Source: Burkholderiales bacterium
GTDB lineage: Bacteria > Pseudomonadota > Gammaproteobacteria > Burkholderiales > Burkholderiaceae_D
Reading direction: 5' to 3'
DNA length: 64,000 bases
NCBI GenBank assembly: GCA_016196925.1
Contig: JACPWS010000082.1
Coordinates: forward strand, 1 to 64,000
Shown: positions 46,876 to 56,064 of the stretch, piece after piece
Position numbering within the stretch: the stretch's first letter is position 1
Layout of the letters: each line of letters starts with the position of its first letter
Program-made: the position numbers and the translations under genes
Notes under the pieces: model-generated
Database searches by the model: none
What the model was told of the DNA's origin: nothing
The model's input: only the letters and a program-made list of their open reading frames with translations

Positions 46876-47318
46876 TCGTGTTCCGACGGCGAATCCAGGT
46901 CTTCTACGATGTCGTAGCTATGCGTGATGACGGCAGTTTTCTCCAGCATGATGGAAGCCGAGCAATATTTTTCGTGTGATAGTTTTATCGCACGCTCTAC
47001 CAGATTCGGTTTCAGCTTGCGGCCGCGTACGGTGAAGTGAAAATTGATTTTGGTAAAGACTTTTGGTTCGGTTTCTGCTCTTTCTGCGCTCAATTTGACG
47101 TCGCAGCCGCGTATGTCTTGTTTGCTTTTACGTAAAATCAGCACCACATCGTAAGCGGTACAGCCGCCGGTACCCAGCAAGACCATTTCCATAGGCCGTG
47201 GCGCCAGATTGCGGCCGCCGCCCTCCGGTGCGCCATCCATCAATACTGCGTGACCGGAACCTGTTTCCGCCAAAAATGTCATACCGGACAAACCGGTCCA
47301 GCGTACCGTTGCTTCCAT
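46863..47318 (-). CDS. OsmC/Ohr family protein
   Basis: A 151-residue protein of the OsmC fold. The two redox cysteines are present: GGCTAYDV (about residue 53) and KYCSASIML (about residue 118). These proteins reduce organic hydroperoxides or act in related thiol chemistry. This subgroup (YhfA-like) has no fixed substrate. The start has GAGG six bases upstream. Monocistronic and convergent with the preceding membrane protein. Confidence 0.9.
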   Translation of the reverse strand: MEATVRWTGLSGMTFLAETGSGHAVLMDGAPEGGGRNLAPRPMEMVLLGTGGCTAYDVVLILRKSKQDIRGCDVKLSAERAETEPKVFTKINFHFTVRGRKLKPNLVERAIKLSHEKYCSASIMLEKTAVITHSYDIVEDLDSPSEHDQAA

Positions 47319-47402
47319 TTTTTCCTCGTGAGTGTGTTAAGCCTGAATCAGATTGTAGCTTACCGTACAAATCCGGTTTTTGCGCCAATCCCTTCATTTA
47401 CC

Positions 47403-47431
47403 TTGCACTGCACAATTTCTTGTTCTATTAT
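47403..47431 (+). promoter_or_regulatory. Promoter of the candidate small RNA upstream of rplM
   Basis: TTGCAC (47403-47408), 17 bp, TATTAT (47426-47431). Start of transcription is expected near 47438. No coding frame follows before the terminator at 47522-47551. Confidence 0.6.
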
Positions 47432-47437
47432 TGACTC

Positions 47438-47551
47438 GCCGGTTAGTTATTTATGTTGACGAAGTCCATATTTTAACCAGCTCCCGAATTGTCTCCTCCA
47501 CCTACTCCTTTGGTGGATTCCGCCCGAAGCCTGGTCTTCGGGCATTTTTTT
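47438..47551 (+). ncRNA. Candidate small RNA with anti-Shine-Dalgarno-like loop
   Basis: About 114 nt between a promoter and a strong terminator. Three elements follow one another. GGTTA (47441-47445) pairs with TAACC (47474-47478). A C/U-rich single strand CTCCCGAATTGTCTCC follows. TCCACC (47497-47502) pairs with GGTGGA (47512-47517), exposing the loop TACTCCTTT. Then comes the terminator hairpin. CUCCUUU in the loop matches the 3' end of 16S rRNA, a design known from sRNAs that pair with ribosome-binding sites. No recognised Rfam family is claimed. The rest of 47319-47437 shows nothing. Confidence 0.6.
47522..47551 (+). terminator. Rho-independent terminator of the candidate small RNA
   Basis: GCCCGAAG (47522-47529), loop CCTGGT, CTTCGGGC (47536-47543), then A and seven T. 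The perfect 8-bp stem lies before the rplM promoter and so cannot end the rplM transcript. Confidence 0.93.
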
Positions 47552-47586
47552 GTGTGGGCGGTATTTGCCCAAAATTTAAACAATCC

Positions 47587-47615
47587 TTGCGCTGGGTCTT
47601 TGAAGCCCCTATAAT
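47587..47615 (+). promoter_or_regulatory. rplM-rpsI promoter
   Basis: TTGCGC (47587-47592), 17 bp, perfect TATAAT (47610-47615), giving a leader of about 100 nt before rplM. The leader holds a CTGCC/GGCAG hairpin and ends with AGGATT as SD. A ribosomal-protein autoregulatory role for the leader is possible but not shown. Confidence 0.75.
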
Positions 47616-47723
47616 CCAGGGCTCTCTGTACGCTCAAGAGAGGAATTACAAGGGAGAGACTGCCGGTTTCAGCGTGGCAGGACCACCGCATCAGAGCATT
47701 TTTTAACTTTTTTAGGATTCATC

Positions 47724-48152
47724 ATGAAAACCTTTTCCGCTAAGGGCCATGAGGTTCAGCGCGACTGGTTCGTGATTGACGCGACAGATAAAGTACTCGG
47801 ACGTGTTGCCAGCGAAGTGGCACTCCGTTTGCGCGGCAAACATAAACCAGAGTTCACCCCACACGTTGATACCGGCGATTTCATCGTCATTATCAATGCA
47901 GGTAAACTGCGTGTGACGGGCACTAAAGCTCTGAACAAAACATACTACCGTCACACTGGTTATCCAGGCGGTATCTATGAAACCAATTTCCAGAAAATGC
48001 AACAGCGTTTTCCTGGCCGTGCACTCGAGAAGGCAGTTAAGGGCATGTTGCCTAAAGGCCCACTCGGCTACGCGATGATCAAGAAGCTGAAAGTCTATGC
48101 AGATGCAACACATCCGCACGCCGCTCAGCAACCACAAGTACTCGACATCTAA
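47724..48152 (+). CDS. rplM: 50S ribosomal protein L13
   Basis: A 142-residue early-assembly protein of the large subunit. The start [20 protein letters not shown] and the internal [16 protein letters not shown] and [11 protein letters not shown] are typical of the family. It forms the usual two-gene operon with rpsI, 9 bp downstream. Confidence 0.98.
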   Translation: MKTFSAKGHEVQRDWFVIDATDKVLGRVASEVALRLRGKHKPEFTPHVDTGDFIVIINAGKLRVTGTKALNKTYYRHTGYPGGIYETNFQKMQQRFPGRALEKAVKGMLPKGPLGYAMIKKLKVYADATHPHAAQQPQVLDI

Positions 48153-48161
48153 GGATTAGCC

Positions 48162-48554
48162 ATGATCGGTAACTACAACTACGGAACTGGCCGTCGCAAG
48201 AGCGCAGTTGCTCGCGTTTTCCTGAAATCCGGCAGCGGCAAGATCGTTGTCAACGGCAAGCCAGCCAATGAGTACTTCTCCCGCGAAACTGGCCTGATGG
48301 TCATTCGCCAGCCACTGGAACTGACTAATAATCTCGAAACTTTCGACATTATGGTTAACGTTCACGGCGGCGGCGAATCCGGTCAATCCGGCGCCGTGCG
48401 TCACGGTATCACACGCGCCCTGATCGACTACGATGCAGCTTTGAAGCCTGAATTGTCCAAAGCCGGCTTCGTTACTCGCGATGCCCGCGAAGTTGAACGT
48501 AAAAAAGTTGGTCTGCGCAAAGCACGTCGCGCAAAGCAATTCTCCAAGCGTTAA
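48162..48554 (+). CDS. rpsI: 30S ribosomal protein S9
   Basis: A 130-residue small-subunit protein. [20 protein letters not shown] and the C-terminal basic tail [14 protein letters not shown], which reaches the P site, are as expected. It ends the rplM operon, followed by a strong terminator. Confidence 0.98.
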   Translation: MIGNYNYGTGRRKSAVARVFLKSGSGKIVVNGKPANEYFSRETGLMVIRQPLELTNNLETFDIMVNVHGGGESGQSGAVRHGITRALIDYDAALKPELSKAGFVTRDAREVERKKVGLRKARRAKQFSKR

Positions 48555-48574
48555 TCTGTTTTTACGCTGGATCA

Positions 48575-48607
48575 AAAAAGCCGCCGTTTCGGTGGCTTTT
48601 TTGTTTT
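48575..48607 (+). terminator. Rho-independent terminator after rpsI
   Basis: AAAAAAGCCGCC pairs with GGTGGCTTTTTT around CGTTTC-type loop bases; a T-rich tail follows. Confidence 0.93.
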
Positions 48608-48697
48608 TGGAGAGTGAATATATGGAATTGAGGCGCCAATGCCTTGCTCGCTTCGACTGCTGTTAGAATGTTGAAAAATTTCTGGTGAGGAATACAT

Positions 48698-49735
48698 ATG
48701 ATTAAGGTAGGCATCGTTGGCGGTACCGGATATACCGGCGTGGAATTATTGCGTTTGCTGGCAACGCATCCGCAAGTGCAGTTGACCGCCATTACCTCGC
48801 GCAAGGAAGATGGCTTGCCGGTCGCCGATATGTACCCTTCCCTGCGCGGCCGCGTCGATATCGCCTTTTCCGCCCCGGACAAGGCTAAGTTGAACGAGTG
48901 CGATGTGGTGTTCTTCGCTACGCCGCACGGCGTCGCCATGGCGCAAGCGCCGGAATTGCTGGCGGCCGGCGTCAAGCTGATCGATCTGGCGGCCGATTTC
49001 CGTCTGCAAGACGTCAGCCAGTTTGAAAAATGGTATGGCATGCCGCATAGCTGCCCACAGATACTGGAACAGGCGGTGTACGGCTTGCCCGAATTGAACC
49101 GCGCGGCGATCAAGAGCGCGCAGGTGATCGGCAATCCCGGTTGCTATCCGACCACTATGCAGCTCGGTTTTTATCCCTTATTGAAAGCTGGCGTGGTGGA
49201 TACCGCCAACCTGATCGCCGATTGCAAATCCGGCGTGTCCGGCGCCGGGCGCAAGGCCGAGATCGGCATCCTGTTTTCCGAAGCGAGCGACAACTTCAAG
49301 GCTTACGGCGTATCCGGCCACAGGCATACCCCGGAAACCGTAGCGCAATTGCAGCGCATGACTAGCGAGAAGGTCGGCTTGTTATTTACGCCGCACCTGG
49401 CGCCCATGATACGCGGCATGCATTCCACCCTGTATGCGCGCCTCAGTCAGGACATCGGCAATGCAGAATTGCAAGCCTTGTTTGAAGATGCTTATCGCGA
49501 CGAGCCTTTCGTCGACGTGCTGCCTTTCGGTTCGCATCCGGAGACCCGCTCTACCCGCGCCTCGAATATGTTGCGGCTGGCCTTGCACCGGCCCGATAAT
49601 GGCAATACCGTGATCGTGCTGGTGGTGCAGGATAATCTGGTCAAAGGTTCGTCCGGCCAGGCGGTGCAGTGCATGAATCTGATGTTCGGCCTCGATGAAA
49701 CCACGGGCCTGATGCAGGTTCCGGTCTTGCCTTAA
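48698..49735 (+). CDS. argC: N-acetyl-gamma-glutamyl-phosphate reductase
   Basis: A 345-residue NADPH-dependent enzyme of arginine synthesis. Rossmann start [18 protein letters not shown], catalytic Cys in [13 protein letters not shown] (about residue 149), [11 protein letters not shown], and HRHTPE. Type 1 length. SD GGTGAGGAA before the ATG. Followed 4 bp later by the DUF6776 gene. Confidence 0.96.
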   Translation: MIKVGIVGGTGYTGVELLRLLATHPQVQLTAITSRKEDGLPVADMYPSLRGRVDIAFSAPDKAKLNECDVVFFATPHGVAMAQAPELLAAGVKLIDLAADFRLQDVSQFEKWYGMPHSCPQILEQAVYGLPELNRAAIKSAQVIGNPGCYPTTMQLGFYPLLKAGVVDTANLIADCKSGVSGAGRKAEIGILFSEASDNFKAYGVSGHRHTPETVAQLQRMTSEKVGLLFTPHLAPMIRGMHSTLYARLSQDIGNAELQALFEDAYRDEPFVDVLPFGSHPETRSTRASNMLRLALHRPDNGNTVIVLVVQDNLVKGSSGQAVQCMNLMFGLDETTGLMQVPVLP

Positions 49736-49739
49736 ACCT

Positions 49740-50465
49740 ATGGCCAAGTCACGTTTCTGGCAGCGCCGCCATCTGGCGTCGAAAATGACGATTACGCATC
49801 AGCAGCCCTGGCCGCTCAAGCTCGCCATGGCTGCCGTGGTGATAGGACTGGCGGCGGCGGTCGCCACCTGGACTTATGATCTTGGTCGCAACTTCGCTTT
49901 CGGACCCAGGATCAGTCAGGAACAGATACAAGCGCTGCAAAAGCAAGTCGATCAGCTGAGCAGCGAAAGAGATAAGTTATCGCTCGCCGCCAACACCATA
50001 GAAAGCCAGGTGAATATCGACCGCTCGACGCAGAAACAGTTGACTGAGCAGGCGAAGGCCTTAACGGCAGAAAACATCAAGCTCAAGGACGATCTGGCTT
50101 TTTTTGAAAGCCTGATGCCGGCCGCGACCGGACCGGATGGCGTCACCGTGCAGCGTATCAAGGCCGATATCGATACGCCTGGCCAGTTGCGCTACCGGGT
50201 GCTGGTGATGCAGGGCGGCAAGGGCGCCCGCGATTTCATCGGTGAAATGCAGTTGAGCCTGACGCTGGTGCAGGCAGGGAAAACTGTTATGATGCAATTC
50301 CCCGACCCGAAATCGGGTGAGGCTGGCAAGCTGAAATTGTCTTTCAGGCATTATCAGCGCCTTGAGGGTAACATTTCCCTGCCGGATGGCGCAACGGTCA
50401 AGGCGGTACAGGCCAAAATACTCGATAAAGGCCAGTTGCGCGCCCAACAAAGCATCAATTTATAA
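49740..50465 (+). CDS. DUF6776 family membrane-anchored coiled-coil protein
   Basis: A 241-residue protein: one membrane helix (about 27-46), a coiled coil (about 60-115, ALQKQVDQLSSERDKLSLAA), then a beta-rich periplasmic domain. The position between argC and a bactofilin gene is typical of betaproteobacteria, where the family is DUF6776. Function unknown; a link to the bactofilin scaffold is plausible from co-location only. Confidence 0.75.
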   Translation: MAKSRFWQRRHLASKMTITHQQPWPLKLAMAAVVIGLAAAVATWTYDLGRNFAFGPRISQEQIQALQKQVDQLSSERDKLSLAANTIESQVNIDRSTQKQLTEQAKALTAENIKLKDDLAFFESLMPAATGPDGVTVQRIKADIDTPGQLRYRVLVMQGGKGARDFIGEMQLSLTLVQAGKTVMMQFPDPKSGEAGKLKLSFRHYQRLEGNISLPDGATVKAVQAKILDKGQLRAQQSINL

Positions 50466-50540
50466 ACCTGAACCGGAACGCTCGGAAGCAGATTTTTGCG
50501 TCGTGCTTCCTGGTGGATTTCGTGAAGATGGAAGGTGTAC

Positions 50541-50930
50541 ATGTTTAGTCGCAAGAGCAAAAACACGATAGACAGCTTGATAGGTGCTGCCACGGTGATC
50601 GAGGGTAACCTGCATTTTAAGGGCGGCTTGCGCGTCGACGGCCATATCCGCGGCAATGTGGTTGCCGATTCCGAGTTGTCCAGCATGCTGGTGATTTCCG
50701 AGCAGGCCAGAATCGATGGCGAAGTGCGCGCCGCCCATGTGGTGGTCAACGGCGCCATCAACGGCCCGGTGTTTTCCAGCGAGTTGCTGGAACTGCAAGC
50801 CAAAGCCAGAATTTCCGGCGATGTCCATTACAAGACGCTGGAAATGCAGGGCGGCGCCATGGTGACTGGAAAACTCAGTCATGATCTCGCGCAAGAGCCG
50901 GTATTGAAACTGGCGGCCTCCAATGCATAG
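50541..50930 (+). CDS. Bactofilin (polymer-forming cytoskeletal protein)
   Basis: A 129-residue protein with the bactofilin beta-helix core: IDSLIGAATVIEGNLHFKGG, VDGHIRGNVVAD, SEQARIDGEVRAAHVVVNG and ARISGDVHYKTLEM. Bactofilins polymerise without nucleotide and organise envelope or morphogenesis proteins. ATG at 50541 has GGAAGG upstream; an earlier GTG (50535) is less likely. Directly after the membrane coiled-coil gene, so a joint scaffold is possible. Confidence 0.92.
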   Translation: MFSRKSKNTIDSLIGAATVIEGNLHFKGGLRVDGHIRGNVVADSELSSMLVISEQARIDGEVRAAHVVVNGAINGPVFSSELLELQAKARISGDVHYKTLEMQGGAMVTGKLSHDLAQEPVLKLAASNA

Positions 50931-50980
50931 TTTTGCGCCCAGGTCTATAATGGAACTATCTTAGATTGAAGGAGCAAGAA

Positions 50981-51331
50981 ATGAATGCCGTCGCCGAAAT
51001 GCCAGCACCAATTATTTTTACCGACAGTGCAGCTGCTAAAGTGGCGCAATTGATAGAGGAGGAAGGCAATCCTGACCTGAAGCTGCGCGTATTCGTGCAG
51101 GGCGGCGGGTGTTCCGGTTTTCAGTACGGTTTCACTTTCGATGAAATCACGAATGAAGACGACACCACCATGACCAAGAACGGCGTGCAGTTGCTGATCG
51201 ATTCCATGAGCTACCAATACCTGGTCGGCGCAGAGATCGATTACAAAGACGATCTCGAAGGCGCGCAGTTCGTCATCAAGAATCCGAATGCGGAAACCAC
51301 TTGCGGTTGCGGTTCTTCGTTTTCTGCCTGA
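50981..51331 (+). CDS. erpA: Iron-sulfur cluster insertion protein ErpA
   Basis: A 116-residue A-type carrier. The three cluster-binding Cys occur as [11 protein letters not shown] and CGCGSSFSA at the C-terminus. AAGGAG stands before the ATG at 50981, excluding the TTG at 50966. TATAAT at 50946-50951 suggests its own promoter. A terminator follows at once. Confidence 0.95.
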   Translation: MNAVAEMPAPIIFTDSAAAKVAQLIEEEGNPDLKLRVFVQGGGCSGFQYGFTFDEITNEDDTTMTKNGVQLLIDSMSYQYLVGAEIDYKDDLEGAQFVIKNPNAETTCGCGSSFSA

Positions 51332-51345
51332 TACGACGATGCCTG

Positions 51346-51375
51346 AAAAAAAGGACGCTGCGGCGTCCTTTTTTT
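51346..51375 (+). terminator. Rho-independent terminator after erpA
   Basis: AAAAAAAGGACGC and GCGTCCTTTTTTT form a tight stem with a short loop; its A and T runs make it likely to work on both strands. Confidence 0.92.
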
Positions 51376-51460
51376 ACGCTTGAAAACTATTCAGGTCGCC
51401 GGCGCGAAACTATTCATCACAAGCGTAACAAAGCTCATTACACTAAATAAAAAAGGAGCG

Positions 51461-52951
51461 ATGATGGAGCAGACAGACAGCAGCGGGCAATACCGGCAGC
51501 GCCAGCGCGATGTGGTGCAGGCGATGCGCGCCGTTTTGCCGGCGCATTGCGTGCTATACCAGGAAGAAGATACCCGGCCGTATGAATGCGATGGCCTGGC
51601 CGCCTATCGCCAGTTGCCGATGGTGGTGGTCTTGCCGGAAAACGAGACGCAAGTGATCGCCGTGATCGCCATCTGCCGCCGTTTGCAGGTGCCCATCGTG
51701 CCGCGCGGCGCCGGCACCGGCTTGTCGGGCGGCGCCTTGCCGATCGCCGACGGCGTGGTGCTGTCGACCGCCAAATTCAACCGCATACTGAAAGTCGACG
51801 CGAACGCCAGGATAGCCGTGGTGCAGCCCGGCGTGCGCAACCTGGCGATCTCGGATGCGGTGGCGGCGCACGGCCTGTATTACGCGCCTGACCCTTCGTC
51901 CCAGATCGCCTGCACCATAGGCGGCAATGTCGCCGAAAATTCCGGCGGCGTGCATTGCCTGAAATACGGGCTGACCGTGCACAATGTGCTGGCCGTGCGC
52001 GCGATCGGCATGGACGGCGAAGTGCTGGAACTCGGCGGTGCGGCGCTCGATGCGCCCGGCCTCGATTTGCTGGCCGTGTTTATCGGTTCGGAAGGCATGC
52101 TGGGCGTGGTGACCGAAGTCACGGTGAAACTGGTGCCGCAACCGCAGACCGCGCGCGTTATCATGGCCTCGTTCGACGACGTGGTGAAAGGCGGCGATGC
52201 GGTGGCGAACGTGATCGCGGCCGGCATCATTCCGGCCGGCCTGGAAATGATGGACCAGACGTCTTCGCGCATGGTGGAGCCGTTCGTCAAAGCCGGTTAC
52301 GACACCGATGCGGCAGCGATCCTGTTATGCGAATCGGACGGCACGCCGGAAGAAGTCGAGGAAGAAATACTGCGCATGAGCGCCGTGCTCGAGCAGGCCG
52401 GGGCGACCGCGATTGCGGTGTCGCGCAGCGAAGCGGAACGCCTGCGTTTCTGGTCGGGGCGCAAGAATGCCTTTCCGGCGGCCGGCCGCATCTCCCCCGA
52501 TTATTACTGCATGGACGGCACCATACCGCGCAAGCGCCTGGCGCAAGTCTTGCTCGGCATCGCCGCCATGGAGGCGAAATACGGCTTGCGTTGCGCCAAC
52601 GTGTTCCACGCCGGCGACGGCAACCTGCACCCGTTGATCTTATTCGACGCCAACCAAGCCGGCGAATTCGAACGCGCCGAAGCTTTCGGCGCCGAGATAC
52701 TGGAACTCTGCGTGGAAGTCGGCGGCACCATTACCGGCGAACACGGCGTCGGCATAGAAAAAATCAATTCCATGTGCGTACAGTTTTCCAGCGCCGAGCT
52801 GGAGGCGTTTCTGGCGGTGAAACGCGCGTTCGATCCGGCTGGCTTGTTGAATCCCGACAAGGCGATTCCCAGCCTGAACCGCTGCGCCGAATTCGGGCGC
52901 ATGCATGTCAGGCAAGGCTTGCTCAAGTTCCCCGATTTGCCGCGTTTTTAA
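51461..52951 (+). CDS. glcD: Glycolate oxidase subunit GlcD (FAD-linked oxidase)
   Basis: A 496-residue FAD-binding subunit. The PP-loop FAD motif reads IVPRGAGTGLSGGALP (about 82-97), followed by APDPSSQIACTIGGNVAENSGG. C-terminal landmarks are ANVFHAGDGNLHP and GGTITGEHGVGIEK. The ATG at 51461 has AAAGGAG upstream; the frame is open to 51380. It heads glcDEF, which oxidises glycolate (and possibly D-lactate) to glyoxylate. No glcC regulator is adjacent. Confidence 0.93.
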   Translation: MMEQTDSSGQYRQRQRDVVQAMRAVLPAHCVLYQEEDTRPYECDGLAAYRQLPMVVVLPENETQVIAVIAICRRLQVPIVPRGAGTGLSGGALPIADGVVLSTAKFNRILKVDANARIAVVQPGVRNLAISDAVAAHGLYYAPDPSSQIACTIGGNVAENSGGVHCLKYGLTVHNVLAVRAIGMDGEVLELGGAALDAPGLDLLAVFIGSEGMLGVVTEVTVKLVPQPQTARVIMASFDDVVKGGDAVANVIAAGIIPAGLEMMDQTSSRMVEPFVKAGYDTDAAAILLCESDGTPEEVEEEILRMSAVLEQAGATAIAVSRSEAERLRFWSGRKNAFPAAGRISPDYYCMDGTIPRKRLAQVLLGIAAMEAKYGLRCANVFHAGDGNLHPLILFDANQAGEFERAEAFGAEILELCVEVGGTITGEHGVGIEKINSMCVQFSSAELEAFLAVKRAFDPAGLLNPDKAIPSLNRCAEFGRMHVRQGLLKFPDLPRF

Positions 52952-54056
52952 ATGGATAGCAGAGAGCTCAACATGAGGATGGAAACGGTCAGCGACAATC
53001 GCGTGCAGGAATTTCGCGAGCGCATACTCGCCGCCGGAGCGGGCAATGCCGCCTTGCAGATACGCGGCGGCGGCAGCAAACACTGGTATGGGCAAGCGCC
53101 GCACGGCGCAGTGCTCGATACGCGCGCCTATGCCGGCATTCTGGCTTACGACCCCTAGCGAGCTGGTGATCACGGCGCGTTGCGGCACGCCGCTGGCCGA
53201 GATAGAGGCGGCGCTGGCCGCGCAGCGACAGATGCTGGCGTTCGAGCCGCCGCACTGGGGCGCCGGCGCCACCATAGGCGGCGTGGTCGCCGCCGGCCTG
53301 TCCGGGCCGCGCCGGCCGTATGTCGGTGCGCTGCGCGATTTCGTGCTTGGCGCCAGCCTGATGGATGGGCGCGGCCAGGTCTTGCACTTTGGCGGGCAAG
53401 TCATGAAAAACGTCGCCGGCTACGACGTCTCGCGCCTGCTATGCGGCTCCATGGGCATGCTCGGCTTGCTGTTGCAAGTTTCGCTGAAAGTCTTGCCGCG
53501 CCCCTATGCAGAGACCACCCTGGTGTTTGCCTGGTCCGAAGCCGAGGCGCTCAGGCGCATGAACCAGTGGGCCGCGCAGCCGCTGCCGATCTCGGCCAGC
53601 AGCTGGCAAGTCGGGCGCCTGATGCTGCGCCTGTCCGGCGCTACGGCGGCGGTGCGCGCCGCCCGGCAAAAACTCGGCGGCGAAGAATTGCAGGACGGCG
53701 CCGCGTACTGGGCCGCGCTGCGCGAGCAGGCGCTGGATTTCTTTTGCCAGGATGAGGAGCATGGCTTATGGCGCCTGTCCTTGCCGTCCACGGCGGCGCC
53801 GCTGAACCTGAGCGGCAAAAACCTGATCGAATGGGGCGGGGCGCAACGCTGGCTGTTCAGCGACGAGAGTCCGGCCGCGATACGCGCGGCGGCGGCGGCG
53901 GCCGGCGGCCATGCCAGCCTGTTCCGCGGCGGCGACAAGGAGATCGGCGTGTTCGCGCCTTTGTCCGCGCCGCTCGATCAAATACATCGCCATCTTAAAC
54001 AGGCGTTCGATCCGGCCGGGATTTTCAACCCGGGTCGCATGTACAAGGACCTCTAG
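52952..54056 (+). pseudogene. glcE: Glycolate oxidase subunit GlcE, split by a +1 frameshift
   Basis: The FAD-binding GlcE subunit is encoded in two frames. Frame one (52952-53158) runs from MDSRELNMRMETVSD to AGILAYDP and meets TAG. Frame two continues SELVITARCGTPLAEIEAAL and runs to FNPGRMYKDL at 54056. The junction is GACCCCTAGC (53150-53159): with one C fewer the reading is D-P-S-E-L-V, as in intact homologues. All other segments are conserved (GATIGGVVAAGLSGPRRPYV, KNVAGYDVSRL). It is either a recent mutation in a C run, a slippage site, or a sequence error. Confidence 0.85.
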
Positions 54057-54060
54057 GATC

Positions 54061-55293
54061 ATGCAAACCAATCTCGCCGATTTCATTAAAGACAGCCGCG
54101 AAGGCAAAGAAGCCGACCATATCCTGCGCAGCTGCGTGCATTGCGGCTTTTGCACCGCGACTTGCCCGACTTATCAATTGCTCGGCGACGAGCTGGACGG
54201 GCCGCGCGGCCGCATCTATCTGATCAAGCAAGTGCTGGAAGGCAAACCGGCCACGCTCAAGACGCTGCAACACCTCGACCGCTGCCTGACTTGCCGCAAT
54301 TGCGAAACGACTTGCCCATCCGGCGTGCAATACGGGCGGCTGGTCGACATCGGGCGCAAGCTGGTCGAGCAGCAAGTGCAGCGGCCGTGGAGCGAGCGCC
54401 TGGTGCGCGGCGCCTTGAAAACAGTCTTGCCGCGCAAATGGCTGTTTGCGCCGGCCATGAAGGCCGGTCAGACCCTGCGCCCCTTGCTGCCGCAGGCGTT
54501 GCAGAACAAGGTGCCGCCGGCGCAGGCGGCCGGGATCTGGCCGCAACGCCGGCATGCGCGCCAGATGCTGTTGTTGGACGGTTGCGTGCAGCCGTCCATG
54601 GCGCCGAACATCAACGCCGCCACCGCGCGCGTGCTCGATGCGCTCGGGGTGCAATTGCTGGTCGCGGCCGGGGCCGGCTGCTGCGGCGCGATCCGCTACC
54701 ATTTGAACCAGCAAGAAGACGGGCTGGACGACATGCGGCGCAATATCGACGCCTGGTGGCCGGCGGTGGAGGCCGGCGCGGAAGCGATCGTCATGACCGC
54801 TTCCGGCTGCGGCGTCACCGTCAAGGATTACGGTCACTTGCTGGCGCACGATACGGCCTATGCAGCCAAGGCGCAGCGCATCTCGGCCCTGACGCGCGAC
54901 CTCAGCGAAATCCTGCCCGAATTCGAAACCACCCTGGTCGCCAGACTGGCCGGGAAAACCCGGCAACGGATCGCCTGGCATCCACCCTGCACGCTGCAAC
55001 ACGGCCAGCAAATCCGCGGCAAGGTCGAAGGCTTGCTGCGCGCGGTCGGGGTCGATGTGCAACTGTGCGCCGACAGCCACCTGTGCTGCGGCTCGGCCGG
55101 CACCTATTCGGTGCTGCAGCCCAAGCTGGCTTACCAGCTGCGCGACAACAAGCTGAACAACTTGCTGGCAACCAAGCCGGATAGGATTTTGTCAGCCAAC
55201 ATAGGCTGCCTGACCCATCTGCAATCGGGCACCGCAACCCCGGTGCAGCACTGGATAGAATTGCTCGACCGCGCTCTGCAAGAGCCTGCCTAG
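54061..55293 (+). CDS. glcF: Glycolate oxidase iron-sulfur subunit GlcF
   Basis: A 410-residue protein with two 4Fe-4S ferredoxin motifs (CVHCGFCTATCP at about 25-36 and CLTCRNCETTCP at about 79-90) and two CCG domains (GAGCCGAIRYHL and LCCGSAGTYS). It passes electrons from GlcD/GlcE to the quinone pool. The ATG at 54061 is 4 bp after the glcE stop. The frame itself is intact even though glcE is broken. Confidence 0.94.
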   Translation: MQTNLADFIKDSREGKEADHILRSCVHCGFCTATCPTYQLLGDELDGPRGRIYLIKQVLEGKPATLKTLQHLDRCLTCRNCETTCPSGVQYGRLVDIGRKLVEQQVQRPWSERLVRGALKTVLPRKWLFAPAMKAGQTLRPLLPQALQNKVPPAQAAGIWPQRRHARQMLLLDGCVQPSMAPNINAATARVLDALGVQLLVAAGAGCCGAIRYHLNQQEDGLDDMRRNIDAWWPAVEAGAEAIVMTASGCGVTVKDYGHLLAHDTAYAAKAQRISALTRDLSEILPEFETTLVARLAGKTRQRIAWHPPCTLQHGQQIRGKVEGLLRAVGVDVQLCADSHLCCGSAGTYSVLQPKLAYQLRDNKLNNLLATKPDRILSANIGCLTHLQSGTATPVQHWIELLDRALQEPA

Positions 55294-55314
55294 CGATCCG
55301 GGGCGGCTCTGAAG

Positions 55315-55393
55315 GCTAAAAATACTAGGGGGGAGTATTTTTAAAAGACCTTTAAATACGCTGACAATAGCTTGATTTTTAAGCATACTCCCT
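55315..55393 (-). repeat. Dispersed ~80-bp repeat, copy C
   Basis: Read on the minus strand: GGGAGTATGCTTAAAAATC, then TTGTCAGCGTATTTAAAGG, then AATACTCCCCCCTAGTATTT. Aligns along its length with copies A (16344) and B (35026). It follows glcF by 21 bp. Confidence 0.85.
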
Positions 55394-55405
55394 AGAAATG
55401 CCCGT

Positions 55406-55439
55406 GTAGCTGCGATTGCACTGGGCTAATCGCAGCTAC
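55406..55439. repeat. REP-like hairpin 1 flanking the GNAT gene
   Basis: GTAGCTGCGATT and AATCGCAGCTAC form a perfect 12-bp stem with a 10-nt loop. The same stem recurs at 56061-56094 on the other side of the acetyltransferase gene. Confidence 0.85.
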
Positions 55440-55500
55440 CGGCTGAGCAAGACAGCAGAAGCAAAATGGCTTATTGGAAATTTTTGCTTATATTCATAAA

Positions 55501-56064
55501 ATGAAGATTGACTCACGGGAACATAAAAACAGTATGAACGCAGCCCCTGAATTTCAACTGCAGCCAAGCCTCGTTGGGGAAACAATTTCGCTCCGACCGT
55601 TGAAAACGGCGGATTTCGAGTCGCTGTATGCGGCGGCATCAGATCCCTTGATTTGGGAGCAGCATTTAGAGCCGTTGCGCTATCAGCGCCCGGTTTTTGA
55701 GGCGGGTTTCTTTGTCGGGGCCTTGACTTCCGGCGCTGCGCTGCTTGTCACGGACAACGCTACCGGCAAGATCATCGGTTCTTCCCGTTACTACGATTGG
55801 ACTCCGGGCGAGCGGGAGGTGACCATAGGGTTTACTTTCCTTGCCAGAAGTCATTGGGGCGGCGCAACGAATCAGGAAATGAAGCGACTCATGCTGTGCC
55901 ACGCGTTTTCTTGGGCTAAGGCCGTATTGTTTTATGTGGCCAAAGATAACTGGCGTTCGCGCAAGGCAATGGAAAAAATTGGCGGCATCCTTTCCCATGA
56001 AGGGCGCAAAGAATCGAACGGGGTCGTGCATGACTATGTCTGCTACAAAATTGAGTCTGCGTAG
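55501..56064 (+). CDS. GNAT family N-acetyltransferase (RimJ/RimL-like)
   Basis: About 187 residues with the GNAT fold. The N-terminal TISLRPLKTADFESLYAAASDP, the central IGFTFLARSHWGGATNQEMK (acetyl-CoA loop region) and the KDNWRSRKAMEKIGG segment place it among RimJ/RimL-like enzymes that acetylate proteins, antibiotics or small amines. No substrate can be given. Starts at 55501 and 55534 are possible, neither with a good SD. The gene lies between two identical hairpins, and its TAG stop is formed by the second one. Confidence 0.82.
   Translation: MKIDSREHKNSMNAAPEFQLQPSLVGETISLRPLKTADFESLYAAASDPLIWEQHLEPLRYQRPVFEAGFFVGALTSGAALLVTDNATGKIIGSSRYYDWTPGEREVTIGFTFLARSHWGGATNQEMKRLMLCHAFSWAKAVLFYVAKDNWRSRKAMEKIGGILSHEGRKESNGVVHDYVCYKIESA

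Noticed and set aside
53150-53159. Programmed frameshifting in glcE as the preferred explanation
   Set aside because: There is a short C run but no stimulatory hairpin or internal SD could be identified, and intact homologues are read in one frame; a simple indel or sequence error is more likely.
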